24,279 bases of DNA. Source: an uncultured Tannerella sp. (GTDB lineage Bacteria; Bacteroidota; Bacteroidia; Bacteroidales; Tannerellaceae). The translations under genes and the position numbers were made by a program. The notes beneath the pieces are model-generated. The model had not been told where the DNA came from. It saw nothing but the letters and a program-made list of their open reading frames with translations, and searched no databases. Positions 1 through 7,454 of this stretch are shown piece by piece. The stretch lies in assembly GCA_938036405.1 (NCBI GenBank), contig CALHPT010000261.1:1-24279 (forward strand), written 5' to 3'. The stretch's first letter is position 1, and the number at the start of each line of letters is the position of its first letter.

Positions 1-126
1 ATGGTTCCCGACGAGGGCGTCTTTGGGTCATTGGCCCTTAAAATGGTTTCCAATGAGGGCGCCTTCGGGTTATCCACTCTTAAAATGCTTTCCAATAATG
101 TCGCCTGGCTGCTAGGGGTTCCCGAT
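1..126. repeat. Degenerate 42-bp tandem repeat, tail of a longer array
   Basis: Two clear units (1-42 and 43-84) and a decayed third (85-126) start with ATGGTTCCC, ATGGTTTCC or ATGCTTTCC; the first two end with CTTAAA. The period of 42 bp divides by three, but no convincing reading frame spans it. A 7-bp inverted repeat, TCATTGG (28-34) with CCAATGA (50-56), straddles the first junction. At the second junction the equivalent bases are only partly kept. The array begins at the window edge, so more copies may lie upstream. Its function is unknown; it resembles the other intergenic arrays here in unit length but is much more decayed. Confidence 0.6.
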
Positions 127-138
127 TTTTTTCGGGAA
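119..138. other. Small inverted repeat at the end of the 42-bp repeat
   Basis: TTCCCGA (119-125) and TCGGGAA (132-138) form a perfect 7-bp stem with a loop of six T. No T-run follows the stem on either strand, so it is not a standard intrinsic terminator. It lies 64 nt before the DUF2807 gene and could sit in that gene's leader. Confidence 0.45.
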
Positions 139-201
139 AACTGTAACGAACGACGCGCAACAGCGTCTTAATGAATAGAAACAAACTAAAGAACGATTGA
201 T

Positions 202-999
202 ATGAACTCAAACATGAAAAAGATCGGCTTGGTGGCTGCGGCTGCCATGCTTTTGACAACGGGATGCATCGCCCGCGGACGGATGCAGAGAGATAAAGGA
301 CCACGCGTGGAACAAACGCGCGAGGTGGCCGCCTACACAGCGATCAGCACAAGCGGCGGCGTCGACGTGGTTTTCTCCGACGACTTGAAGGCGGGCCAAA
401 TCGTGGTCGTGGCCAGTGAAAAGATGCAAGATCAGATCATCACGGAGGTGGTCGGCGGCGAACTGAATGTCCGTCTGCGGCACTCGAACCGCATGTGGAT
501 CAATCGGGGACCGATGAAGGTCGTCGTGCCCAACACGGGCACCATCACGCGGCTCCGGGCGTCGGGCGGTAGCGACATTTTTGCCGATCAGGTCATGCTG
601 AATGGTAGCTCGCTGGAGATCGGATGCTCCGGCGGATCGGATTTTAAGGGCAAGCTCACGGTCGATAGGCTCGACGTGAATTGCAGCGGCGGCTCGGACT
701 TTAAGGGCGAGGTGATCGCCCAGACCTGCGGGCTGAGCGCCTCGGGCGGCTCCGACCTCGCGCTTTCCGGCAGCGCCAAGGAGTGTAAGGTGAGCATCTC
801 TGGCGGATCAGACATGGACGCCAAGCGCTTCGAGGTCGGCGACTACAAGCTCTCTGCCAGCGGCGGGAGCGACGCCACGGTGCTCTGCACAGGCTATCTG
901 ACCGCCTCGGCCAGCGGAGGCTCCGACGTGCGCTACGCAGGGGACTGCCAAACGACAATCTCGGACGACATCTCGTCCAGCGTCAAGCGCCGGCACTGA
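202..999 (+). CDS. DUF2807 (head GIN domain) putative lipoprotein with SGGSD ladder
   Basis: The predicted 265-residue protein starts with a lipoprotein signal (lysines, then LVAAAAMLLTTGC) and should be anchored by the Cys of TTGC, either at the inner face of the outer membrane or exported to the surface. From about residue 115 the motif SGGSD recurs seven times, roughly every 15-25 residues, with alternating hydrophobic residues between copies. This is the pattern expected of a right-handed parallel beta-helix and fits the DUF2807 putative auto-transporter adhesin family of Bacteroidetes. No catalytic residues are evident and the biological role of the family is not settled. An alternative ATG at 214 gives MKKIG and an equally good signal; the start at 202 adds four residues. 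No strong Shine-Dalgarno is present. It stands alone, with a large inverted repeat downstream. Confidence 0.85.
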   Translation: MNSNMKKIGLVAAAAMLLTTGCIARGRMQRDKGPRVEQTREVAAYTAISTSGGVDVVFSDDLKAGQIVVVASEKMQDQIITEVVGGELNVRLRHSNRMWINRGPMKVVVPNTGTITRLRASGGSDIFADQVMLNGSSLEIGCSGGSDFKGKLTVDRLDVNCSGGSDFKGEVIAQTCGLSASGGSDLALSGSAKECKVSISGGSDMDAKRFEVGDYKLSASGGSDATVLCTGYLTASASGGSDVRYAGDCQTTISDDISSSVKRRH

Positions 1000-1036
1000 A
1001 GCAGCCGCCGTCGATAGGGCCCTTCGGGGGCCGCAG

Positions 1037-1084
1037 GGAGCGCTTAGCTCGGGATCGCAGACATGTTGCCCGACTAAGCGCTCC
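1037..1084. other. Long inverted repeat between the DUF2807 gene and sdaA
   Basis: GGAGCGCTTAG (1037-1047) pairs perfectly with CTAAGCGCTCC (1074-1084). After one bulged C (1048), TCGGG (1049-1053) pairs with CCCGA (1069-1073), giving a 16-bp stem with a 15-nt loop. Only a mixed TTCTATCTTT follows, so as a terminator for the upstream gene it is imperfect. Its right arm lies inside the promoter spacer of sdaA, which also makes an operator role possible. Confidence 0.6.
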
Positions 1085-1095
1085 TTCTATCTTTG
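1065..1095 (+). promoter_or_regulatory. Bacteroidetes-type promoter of sdaA
   Basis: TATCTTTG at 1088-1095 matches the Bacteroides -7 consensus TAnnTTTG exactly. GTTG at 1065-1068 is one base off the -33 box TTTG, and the 19-nt spacer is within the usual 19-21. The ATG of sdaA at 1105 lies 9 nt after the -7 box, so the transcript would be leaderless or nearly so. Confidence 0.65.
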
Positions 1096-1104
1096 CGCGC
1101 CTTT

Positions 1105-2310
1105 ATGAAATCGCTCAGAGAACTTTACAAGATTGGTAACGGCCCCTCCAGTAGTCATACGATGGGGCCACAGAAGGCCGCCCGAGCCTTCGCCGCGGAT
1201 TCGCCCGGCGCCGCCGCCTTCCGCGTCACCCTTTACGGCAGCCTGGCTGCCACCGGACGTGGTCACTTGACCGACCAAGCCATCCTCCAAGTGCTTCAAC
1301 CCCTCGCGCCGACAGAGATCGTCTGGCGCCCGGATGTCGTACTCCCCTTCCACCCGAACGGCATGTGCTTCGAGGCCCTCGAGGCCGACGGACAGACCGT
1401 CGCGCTCAGCCGCACCGTCTACAGCATCGGCGGCGGGGCCCTCTCCGACGGCCATTCGCGCGCCGAAACGACCCCCGACATCTACCCCCTGACCACCATC
1501 GCCGAGATCCTAGCCCGCTGCGAACGCGAGGGCTGTACCTATTGGGAGTACGTCGAGGAATGCGAAGGCGCAGCCATCTGGGACTACCTCGGGGAGGTCT
1601 GGCACGTCATGTGCGAGGCCATCGATCGGGGGCTGAATAACGAGGGCGTCCTGCCCGGCGGCATCGGTGTGCGCCGTAAAGCCGCCACGTACTACGTCAA
1701 GGCCAAGGGCTACAGCGGCAGCCTCAATTCGCGCGGCCACATCTATGCTTACGCCCTGGCCACGTCCGAAGAGAATGCCGCGGGCGGGCGCATCGTCACA
1801 GCGCCCACGTGTGGCTCCAGCGGAGTGCTGCCTGCCGTGCTCTATCACGTCGCTAAGGCACACGAATTCCGGGAAATCCGCATCCTGCGGGCCCTGGCGA
1901 CGGCCGGTCTGTTTGGTAACATCGCTAAGGCGAACGCTTCGATCTCCGGTGCGGAGGTGGGTTGCCAGGGTGAGGTCGGCGTGGCCTGCGCCATGGCCGC
2001 CGCAGCCGCCTGTCAGCTCTTCGGCGGCACCCCGGGACAGATCGAGTATGCGGCCGAGATGGCCCTCGAGCATCACCTCGGCCTCACCTGCGACCCCGTA
2101 TGCGGCCTCGTACAAGTGCCCTGCATCGAGCGCAACGCCGTGGCCGCCGCTCGAGCCCTCGACGCGAACGTCTACGCGGTCTACTCCGACGGCATACATC
2201 GCGTCAGCTACGACCGCGTGGTGGAAGTCATGAAAGAGACGGGCCACGACATCCCCAGCCTCTACAAAGAGACCTCCGAAGGCGGATTGGCCAAGAACGC
2301 AATCCTCTAA
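1105..2310 (+). CDS. sdaA: L-serine dehydratase, iron-sulfur-dependent, single chain
   Basis: It deaminates L-serine to pyruvate and ammonia in the cytoplasm, using an oxygen-sensitive [4Fe-4S] cluster instead of PLP. The 401-residue chain joins the beta-like domain (motif SSSHTMGP, residues 15-22) to the alpha-like catalytic domain (TAPTCGSSG with Cys236, then GCQGEVG, then CDPVCGLVQVPC). Cys287, Cys329 and Cys340 are spaced 42 and 11 apart, the spacing I recall for the cluster ligands of the Legionella enzyme. The ATG at 1105 is preferred over an in-frame TTG at 1093, because that TTG lies inside the promoter -7 box and the family starts MKSLREL-like. A CorC-type gene follows after 9 nt, so the two are probably co-transcribed. 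Regulation may involve the inverted repeat at 1037-1084. Confidence 0.95.
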   Translation: MKSLRELYKIGNGPSSSHTMGPQKAARAFAADSPGAAAFRVTLYGSLAATGRGHLTDQAILQVLQPLAPTEIVWRPDVVLPFHPNGMCFEALEADGQTVALSRTVYSIGGGALSDGHSRAETTPDIYPLTTIAEILARCEREGCTYWEYVEECEGAAIWDYLGEVWHVMCEAIDRGLNNEGVLPGGIGVRRKAATYYVKAKGYSGSLNSRGHIYAYALATSEENAAGGRIVTAPTCGSSGVLPAVLYHVAKAHEFREIRILRALATAGLFGNIAKANASISGAEVGCQGEVGVACAMAAAAACQLFGGTPGQIEYAAEMALEHHLGLTCDPVCGLVQVPCIERNAVAAARALDANVYAVYSDGIHRVSYDRVVEVMKETGHDIPSLYKETSEGGLAKNAIL

Positions 2311-2319
2311 CCCCGCGTT

Positions 2320-3600
2320 ATGGAAATCATTCTCATCCTCGGGCTCATCTTACTCAACGGACTGCTTTCGATGGCCGAGATCTCGCTCGTCTCGGCCCGC
2401 AAAGCACGGCTCGAAACGCAAGTCAAGAAGGGTAAGCGCTCGGCGCAGAAGGCCCTCGACCTGGCTCAGAAGCCCGATCAGTTCCTCTCCACTACTCAGA
2501 TCGGCATTACGCTGATCGGCATCCTCACGGGACTTTTCTCCGGCGAGGCTTTCGCCCTCGATCTGGTCGGTGTGCTTGCTCGTGTGCCGGGGCTTGAACC
2601 TTACGCGGTCGGTATATCCAGGCTGACGATCGTCGTCACCGTTACGTACCTCACGCTCGTGCTCGGCGAGCTTGTGCCGAAGCGTATTGGGATGAATTTC
2701 GCTGAGCAGGTGGCCGAACTCATGGCTCGCCCGATGGATATCCTCTCCAAGGTGGCCTCGCCCTTCGTCTGGATCCTCTCGAAAAGTACGCAGGGCGTTA
2801 TGCTTTTGCTCGGCCTCAACCACACGGGCGAGAATAAGGTAACAGAGGAGGAGATTCGGGCCGTTGTGCAGGAAGGTTTCGATAGCGGCGAGGTACAAGA
2901 CGTGGAGCAAGACATCGTGGAGCGCGTCTTCACCCTCGGCGACCGCGACGTCGGCTCTATCATGACCCACCGCAGCGACCTCATTTGGCTCAACATGCAG
3001 GACGGCATGGACGCCATCCGTCGGAAGGTCAAGGAGAATCTTTACAACGTCTACCCCGTGGCCTCAGAACGCTTCGACAACATTGTCGGCGTGGTCTTCC
3101 TCAAGGATTTATTCGGGCGCATCGATCAGCCCGACTTCTCGCTCCAGCAGGTACTTCGCCCGGCACAGTTTGTACCCGAGAACCAAAGCGTCTACAACGC
3201 GCTCGAACAGTTCAAACAGGCGCGAGTGAAGTACGGCATCGTCACAGATGAGTTCGGCGGCGTGCAGGGTCTCGTCACGCTGGCCGATATTGTCGAGGCG
3301 CTCATTGGTCAATTGCCCGATGTGGACGAGGAGTTAGAGATCGTGCAGCGCGCCGATGGTAGTTGGCTCGTCGACGGACAATACTCCTTCTATAACTTCC
3401 TCGAGCATTTCGACATGGAGGATCTCTATGCCGACTACGACTACAATACCCTGAGCGGCCTGATCCTCGAGCTGCTTGAGCGCGTGCCTAAAACGGGCGA
3501 CACATTCAGCTGGCAGTGCTTCGACTTTGAGATCGTCGACATGGATCGTGCTCGCATCGACAAAGTGCTCGTCAAGAAGCATCCCGAGGCGAACATCTGA
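2320..3600 (+). CDS. CorC/HlyC family membrane protein (CNNM, paired CBS, transporter-associated domain)
   Basis: The 426-residue protein is a DUF21/CNNM-type integral membrane protein. The N-terminal 180 residues hold hydrophobic segments, beginning with a typical MEIILILGLILLNGLLSMAE start, followed by SARKARLE. A CBS pair occupies about 205-330 (SIMTHRSDLIWL and YGIVTDEFGGVQGLVTLADIVEALIG regions), and a CorC_HlyC domain runs from about 345 to the end (DGSWLVDG, DYNTLSGLILELL). Family members are linked to magnesium or other cation efflux and to membrane integrity, but the transported ion cannot be read from sequence. It lies 9 nt after sdaA, a spacing that suggests one transcript. No defect is visible. 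Confidence 0.92.
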   Translation: MEIILILGLILLNGLLSMAEISLVSARKARLETQVKKGKRSAQKALDLAQKPDQFLSTTQIGITLIGILTGLFSGEAFALDLVGVLARVPGLEPYAVGISRLTIVVTVTYLTLVLGELVPKRIGMNFAEQVAELMARPMDILSKVASPFVWILSKSTQGVMLLLGLNHTGENKVTEEEIRAVVQEGFDSGEVQDVEQDIVERVFTLGDRDVGSIMTHRSDLIWLNMQDGMDAIRRKVKENLYNVYPVASERFDNIVGVVFLKDLFGRIDQPDFSLQQVLRPAQFVPENQSVYNALEQFKQARVKYGIVTDEFGGVQGLVTLADIVEALIGQLPDVDEELEIVQRADGSWLVDGQYSFYNFLEHFDMEDLYADYDYNTLSGLILELLERVPKTGDTFSWQCFDFEIVDMDRARIDKVLVKKHPEANI

Positions 3601-3652
3601 AGGTCTCCGCGCATAACTACACCCATAACATCCCCCAACGCCCCCTCATCAC

Positions 3653-4579
3653 ATGAAATCGAACCGAACCTTCCGCCCCCGTCGCGGTGCGCAGCCCGAC
3701 GACCGCCAGCCGCGTGGTCAACGTGTTACTGTGCGCGAGGCTTCGCCCCTCTTACCCTTCCTTTTTGCCCATATCACAGACCGTAGTCGGAGTGCCGTCA
3801 AGAGCCTTCTGCGCCACGGGCAGATCTGGGTGAACGGATGGGTCACGACCCATTTTGACATGCCGCTCCGTCCCGGCGACACCGTCCTCATCAGCCACGA
3901 GCGCGGCCGCCCCGCCTTCAATAGCCCCTACCTCAGGATCGTCTGGGAGGACGAATCGCTCATCGTCATCGACAAGCGCGACGGCCTGCTCTCCGTCTCC
4001 GACTCCGTGGCGCAAGAGCGCACCGCCTGGGCCATTCTCTCGGCCTACGTCCGCGAGCAAGACCCGAGGAACCGCCTCTTTGTGCTCCACCGCCTCGACC
4101 GTGGCACGTCCGGCCTGATGATGTTCGCCCGTAACAAAGGTGTGCAGGAGAAAATGCGTAGCGAATGGGCTGACGTGGTAACGCGTCGCTCGTACGTGGC
4201 CGTTGTGGAAGGTGTGCCAGAACCTGCGGAGGACACGCTTCGGAACTTCCTCGCTGAAAACAGTCGCATGAAGGTCTATTGCACCGACGCTCTGCATGGC
4301 AAGGAGGCCGTCACGCACTATCGCGTCCTCAAAGCTGCGAGCAGCAGTGCCTTGGTGGAATTCACGCTGGAGACGGGTCGCAAGAATCAGATCCGTGCAC
4401 AGATGGAAGCCTTCGGTCACCCCATCGCTGGCGATCCGAAGTACGGCGCCCAGACCGACCCCTGCGAACGTCTTATGCTGCATGCTTGTCGGCTGTGGTT
4501 TATTCACCCCGTTACAGGCCGCGAGATGCGCTTTGAGACGCCCGTCCCCTCCGTCTTTTCCGCACAAGTGCGCGAATGA
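3653..4579 (+). CDS. RluA-family RNA pseudouridine synthase
   Basis: This is a 308-residue protein that should isomerise uridine to pseudouridine in rRNA or tRNA. An N-terminal S4-like RNA-binding segment covers about residues 27-85 (SRSAVKSLLRHGQIWVNG, then LRPGDTV). The catalytic domain contains HRLDRGTSGLMMFA, with Asp149 as the catalytic aspartate, followed by RRSYVAVVEG and TGRKNQIRAQME. The basic, disordered start (RPRRGAQPDDRQPRGQR) is common in Bacteroidetes members. Substrate position (RluA, RluC or RluD type) cannot be assigned from motifs alone. It follows the CorC gene after 52 nt and may belong to the same operon. The next gene has its own promoter-like box. Confidence 0.93.
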   Translation: MKSNRTFRPRRGAQPDDRQPRGQRVTVREASPLLPFLFAHITDRSRSAVKSLLRHGQIWVNGWVTTHFDMPLRPGDTVLISHERGRPAFNSPYLRIVWEDESLIVIDKRDGLLSVSDSVAQERTAWAILSAYVREQDPRNRLFVLHRLDRGTSGLMMFARNKGVQEKMRSEWADVVTRRSYVAVVEGVPEPAEDTLRNFLAENSRMKVYCTDALHGKEAVTHYRVLKAASSSALVEFTLETGRKNQIRAQMEAFGHPIAGDPKYGAQTDPCERLMLHACRLWFIHPVTGREMRFETPVPSVFSAQVRE

Positions 4580-4603
4580 GTGAGCGACGTAAGGCCTTTC
4601 TTC

Positions 4604-4611
4604 TACTTTTG
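4604..4611 (+). promoter_or_regulatory. Bacteroidetes -7 box before the GroES-like gene
   Basis: TACTTTTG fits TAnnTTTG exactly and lies in the 76-nt gap after the RluA gene, 44 nt before the ATG at 4656. A convincing -33 TTTG is not visible at the expected distance; TGAG at 4581-4584 is the nearest. Confidence 0.5.
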
Positions 4612-4655
4612 CCCGCCCAAGAGCCGTAGGGCCCATACATAAACAGAGAAAAGAA

Positions 4656-5039
4656 ATGCAGTTGTCGATAGACAGTAAGGAGTTTGACAAGTTTTTGATG
4701 GTAGGCGACAAGGTGCTGGTTAAGCCAACGAATCCGCAGGTGAAGACCAAATCCGGGCTGCTCCTTCCGCCATTGGTGCAGGAAGGCGAGAAGCTACAGA
4801 CGGGCTACGTGATCCGGACTGGACCAGGCTACCCCCAGCCGTCGCAGTCAGACGAGGACGAGGCGTGGAAGAAAAAATACAGCCGCGGCACCTACATACC
4901 CCTGCAAGCACACGAGGGCGACTTGGCGGTCTATATGCAGAGCGCCGCTTACGAGGTCAGCATTAACCAAGAGAAGTTTCTCATCCTGCCTCACAACGCG
5001 ATCCTCATGCTGGTGCGTGACAAGGATTTGTTTGAATGA
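4656..5039 (+). CDS. GroES-like (Cpn10 fold) protein
   Basis: The 127-residue protein contains the co-chaperonin signature near its start (FLMVGDKVLVKPTNPQ, then KSGLLLPP), then GYVIRTGPGYP and the late core strand EGDLAVYMQ with EKFLILPHNAILMLV. It is longer than a typical 95-residue GroES, with an acidic/lysine-rich insertion in the middle (QSDEDEAWKKK). This fits a divergent GroES-like family found in Bacteroidetes alongside the canonical GroESL rather than the main co-chaperonin; no groEL follows. It is 16 nt upstream of nfnA, so a role in supporting assembly of the neighbouring iron-sulfur flavoprotein is conceivable, but that is only inferred from position. Confidence 0.8.
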   Translation: MQLSIDSKEFDKFLMVGDKVLVKPTNPQVKTKSGLLLPPLVQEGEKLQTGYVIRTGPGYPQPSQSDEDEAWKKKYSRGTYIPLQAHEGDLAVYMQSAAYEVSINQEKFLILPHNAILMLVRDKDLFE

Positions 5040-5055
5040 AATTGACATACGTGAC

Positions 5056-5847
5056 ATGAACAGAATTGTAAGCAAGGAACACTTCTCACCTCACGTGGTG
5101 AAGTTCGAAGTTGAGGCCCCGTTGATTGCACGGTCACGCAAGGCAGGTCATTTCGTGATTGTGCGCGTGGGAGAGAAAGGCGAACGCATCCCGTTGACCA
5201 TCGCTTCCTCGGACACGTCGCGAGGGACGATCACGCTCGTAGTGCAAGCCGTCGGACGGTCGTCAAAGAAGCTCTGCGAACTGAACGAAGGCGATGCAGT
5301 GACGGACGTTGTCGGTCCACTTGGGCAGGCCACCCACATCGAGCGCGTAGGCACTGTTGTTTGTGCTGGCGGAGGCGTCGGCGTGGCGCCGCTGTTGCCC
5401 ATCGTAGAGGCCTTCCATAAGGCTGGTAACCGCGTGATCGTCGTGTTAGCTGCTCGTACAAAGGACTTGATCATCCTTGAAGATCGTATGCGTGCCTGTT
5501 CCGACGAGGTGATCATTATGACAGACGATGGTTCGTATGGCACGAAAGGGTTAGTCACACAAGGAGTCGAGTCTGTGATCCAACGTGAACCTGTCAACCT
5601 CTGCGTAACCATTGGGCCGGCCGTGATGATGAAGTTTGTTGCTGCTCTGACCAAGAAATACGAGATCCCGACCGTGGCCTCGCTCAATACCATCATGGTG
5701 GACGGTACGGGCATGTGCGGCGCTTGCCGCGTGACGGTCGGCGGACGGACGAAGTTCGTTTGTGTCGACGGCCCCGAGTTCGACGCCCATCAGGTGGACT
5801 TCGATGAGATGATGATGCGCCTGCGATCGTATAAAGGGGATGAATAG
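5056..5847 (+). CDS. nfnA: NfnA: ferredoxin-NADP+ reductase-type subunit of the NfnAB transhydrogenase
   Basis: A 264-residue FAD- and NAD(H)-binding protein of the PyrK/sulfide dehydrogenase family. It has a flavin domain (RKAGHFVIVRVGEKGERIPLT at about 30-50), a nucleotide-binding segment (VVCAGGGVGVAPLLPI) and a C-terminal [2Fe-2S] domain. The cluster ligands appear to be Asp216, Cys221, Cys224 and Cys236, the same spacing and the same unusual Asp that I recall for Thermotoga NfnA. This separates it from PyrK, which uses four Cys. With NfnB it couples NADH and reduced ferredoxin oxidation to NADP+ reduction, or the reverse. The start at ATG 5056 (MNRIVSKEHFS) is preferred to an in-frame GTG at 5017, which lies inside the previous gene. 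NfnB follows after 23 nt. Confidence 0.93.
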   Translation: MNRIVSKEHFSPHVVKFEVEAPLIARSRKAGHFVIVRVGEKGERIPLTIASSDTSRGTITLVVQAVGRSSKKLCELNEGDAVTDVVGPLGQATHIERVGTVVCAGGGVGVAPLLPIVEAFHKAGNRVIVVLAARTKDLIILEDRMRACSDEVIIMTDDGSYGTKGLVTQGVESVIQREPVNLCVTIGPAVMMKFVAALTKKYEIPTVASLNTIMVDGTGMCGACRVTVGGRTKFVCVDGPEFDAHQVDFDEMMMRLRSYKGDE

Positions 5848-5870
5848 AAGTAGAACGGCATAAAGAGATC

Positions 5871-7340
5871 ATGGAAACAATTCTTACCGTATCCGAGCGT
5901 CGCGCCGAGGCATGGCGTGAGGAGCTTCGACAGGGCATGAAGGCTAAGGAACGCACCTCGATCCCGCGTGTAGAGATGAACGAGCTCGATCCTGACTATC
6001 GCAGCCGCAACAACGAGGAGGTGAACCAGGGCTTGACAGAGGAGCAGGCGCTGCGCGAGGCGCAACGTTGCCTCGACTGCGTCACGCCGACGTGCATGGA
6101 GGGATGCCCCGTGAGCATACAGATCCCCTCGTTCATTAAGAATATCGAGCGTGGCAACTTCCTCGAGGCTGCCCGCGTGTTGAAAGAAACAAGCGCTCTA
6201 CCTGCCGTCTGTGGCCGTGTATGTCCGCAGGAGAAGCAGTGCGAGAGTCGCTGTGTACATATAAAAATGAAGAAGGCGCCCGTGGCCATCGGTTACTTGG
6301 AACGCTTTGCCGCCGACTATGAGCGCGAGAGCGGCCAGATTGCCGTCCCCGAGTGTGCTCCGTCAAAGGGCATTAAGATCGCCGTGGTCGGATCGGGCCC
6401 TGCAGGGCTGTCTTTCGCTGGCGATATGGCCAAGCGCGGCTATGACGTGACCGTTTTCGAGGCGCTCCACGAGATCGGCGGTGTGCTGAAGTACGGCATT
6501 CCCGAGTTCCGTCTGCCGAATCGCATCGTGGAGGTGGAGATCGATGGCCTGAGGAAGATGGGCGTGCAATTCATCACCAACTGCATCGTAGGTAAGACGA
6601 TCAGCTATGACGATCTGCACACCGACGGCTTCCGCGGTATCTTCGTGGCTAGCGGCGCAGGTCTGCCGAACTTTATGAACATCCCGGGTGAGAACTTGAT
6701 CGGTGTCATGTCGTCCAACGAATACCTCACTCGCGTGAACCTTATGCATGCCGCCTCGACGGACTCCGATACGCCCGTCTTCAAGGGTAAGCACGTGGCT
6801 GTGATCGGCGGTGGCAACACGGCGATGGACTCCGTCCGTACGGCGCGCCGCCTGGGTGCCACCCGCGCGATGATCGTCTATCGTCGTAGCGAGGAGGAGA
6901 TGCCCGCACGCATCGAGGAGGTGAAGCACGCCAAGGAAGAGGGCGTGGAGTTCTTGACGCTCCACAACCCGATCGAATACCTCGGCGACGAGAACGGACG
7001 TGTGAAGCAGATGCGCCTGCAACGCATGGAGCTGGGTGAGCCGGACGCTTCGGGGCGGCGCCGACCGGTTCCGGTGGAGGGCGCGGTGGAAACGATCGAC
7101 GTGGACGAAGTGATCGTCAGCGTGGGTGTCTCGCCGAACCCGCTTATTCCGCAGGCTTTTGCGGGGTTAGAGATCTCGAAGAAGGGTACGATCGTAGTCG
7201 GTGAGTCCGATATGCGTTCGTCGCTGAAGGACGTCTATGCTGGCGGCGACATCGTGCGCGGCGGAGCTACGGTGATCCTCGCCATGGGCGAGGGGCGGCG
7301 TGCTGCGGCGGCCATGGATGAAGCGCTTCAGACTTTTTAG
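5871..7340 (+). CDS. nfnB: NfnB: glutamate synthase small chain-like, FAD/4Fe-4S subunit
   Basis: The 489-residue protein has an N-terminal dicluster domain with Cys67, Cys70, Cys75, Cys79, Cys114, Cys118, Cys124 and Cys128. Glu121 sits three residues before Cys124, matching the Glu cluster ligand I recall in Thermotoga NfnB. Two Rossmann folds follow: VVGSGPAGLSFAGD binds FAD near residue 170, and VIGGGNTAMDSVRTARR binds NADP(H) near 310. The C-terminal AGGDIVRGGATVILAMGEGRRAA contacts FAD. It is often annotated gltA/gltD, but no glutamate synthase large subunit is adjacent and nfnA is, so the bifurcating transhydrogenase is the better reading. It supplies NADPH for biosynthesis in an anaerobe. 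Confidence 0.93.
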   Translation: METILTVSERRAEAWREELRQGMKAKERTSIPRVEMNELDPDYRSRNNEEVNQGLTEEQALREAQRCLDCVTPTCMEGCPVSIQIPSFIKNIERGNFLEAARVLKETSALPAVCGRVCPQEKQCESRCVHIKMKKAPVAIGYLERFAADYERESGQIAVPECAPSKGIKIAVVGSGPAGLSFAGDMAKRGYDVTVFEALHEIGGVLKYGIPEFRLPNRIVEVEIDGLRKMGVQFITNCIVGKTISYDDLHTDGFRGIFVASGAGLPNFMNIPGENLIGVMSSNEYLTRVNLMHAASTDSDTPVFKGKHVAVIGGGNTAMDSVRTARRLGATRAMIVYRRSEEEMPARIEEVKHAKEEGVEFLTLHNPIEYLGDENGRVKQMRLQRMELGEPDASGRRRPVPVEGAVETIDVDEVIVSVGVSPNPLIPQAFAGLEISKKGTIVVGESDMRSSLKDVYAGGDIVRGGATVILAMGEGRRAAAAMDEALQTF

Positions 7341-7360
7341 ATTGTGAAATAATTATAAAA

Positions 7361-7409
7361 AGCAGCTCTTCCCCGGGTTCCTCAAAACAATCCGCGAACG
7401 GGGCTGTTT
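7361..7409 (+). terminator. Possible weak terminator after nfnB
   Basis: CCCCG (7371-7375) pairs with CGGGG (7399-7403), and CAG (7363-7365) pairs with CTG (7404-7406) across a 5-nt bulge, followed by TTTC. The stem is interrupted and the T-run is short, so this is a weak candidate. Confidence 0.3.
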
Positions 7410-7454
7410 CATATAGCGAATTTTGATTCTATGTTTTTTTTAATTGCTACAGGT

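Noticed and set aside
1093..1104. TTG start for serine dehydratase four codons upstream
   Set aside because: The TTG lies within the promoter -7 box and the family starts at the ATG at 1105.
5017..5055. GTG start for NfnA inside the GroES-like gene
   Set aside because: It would add 13 residues not seen in homologues as I recall them, and the ATG at 5056 gives the standard N-terminus.
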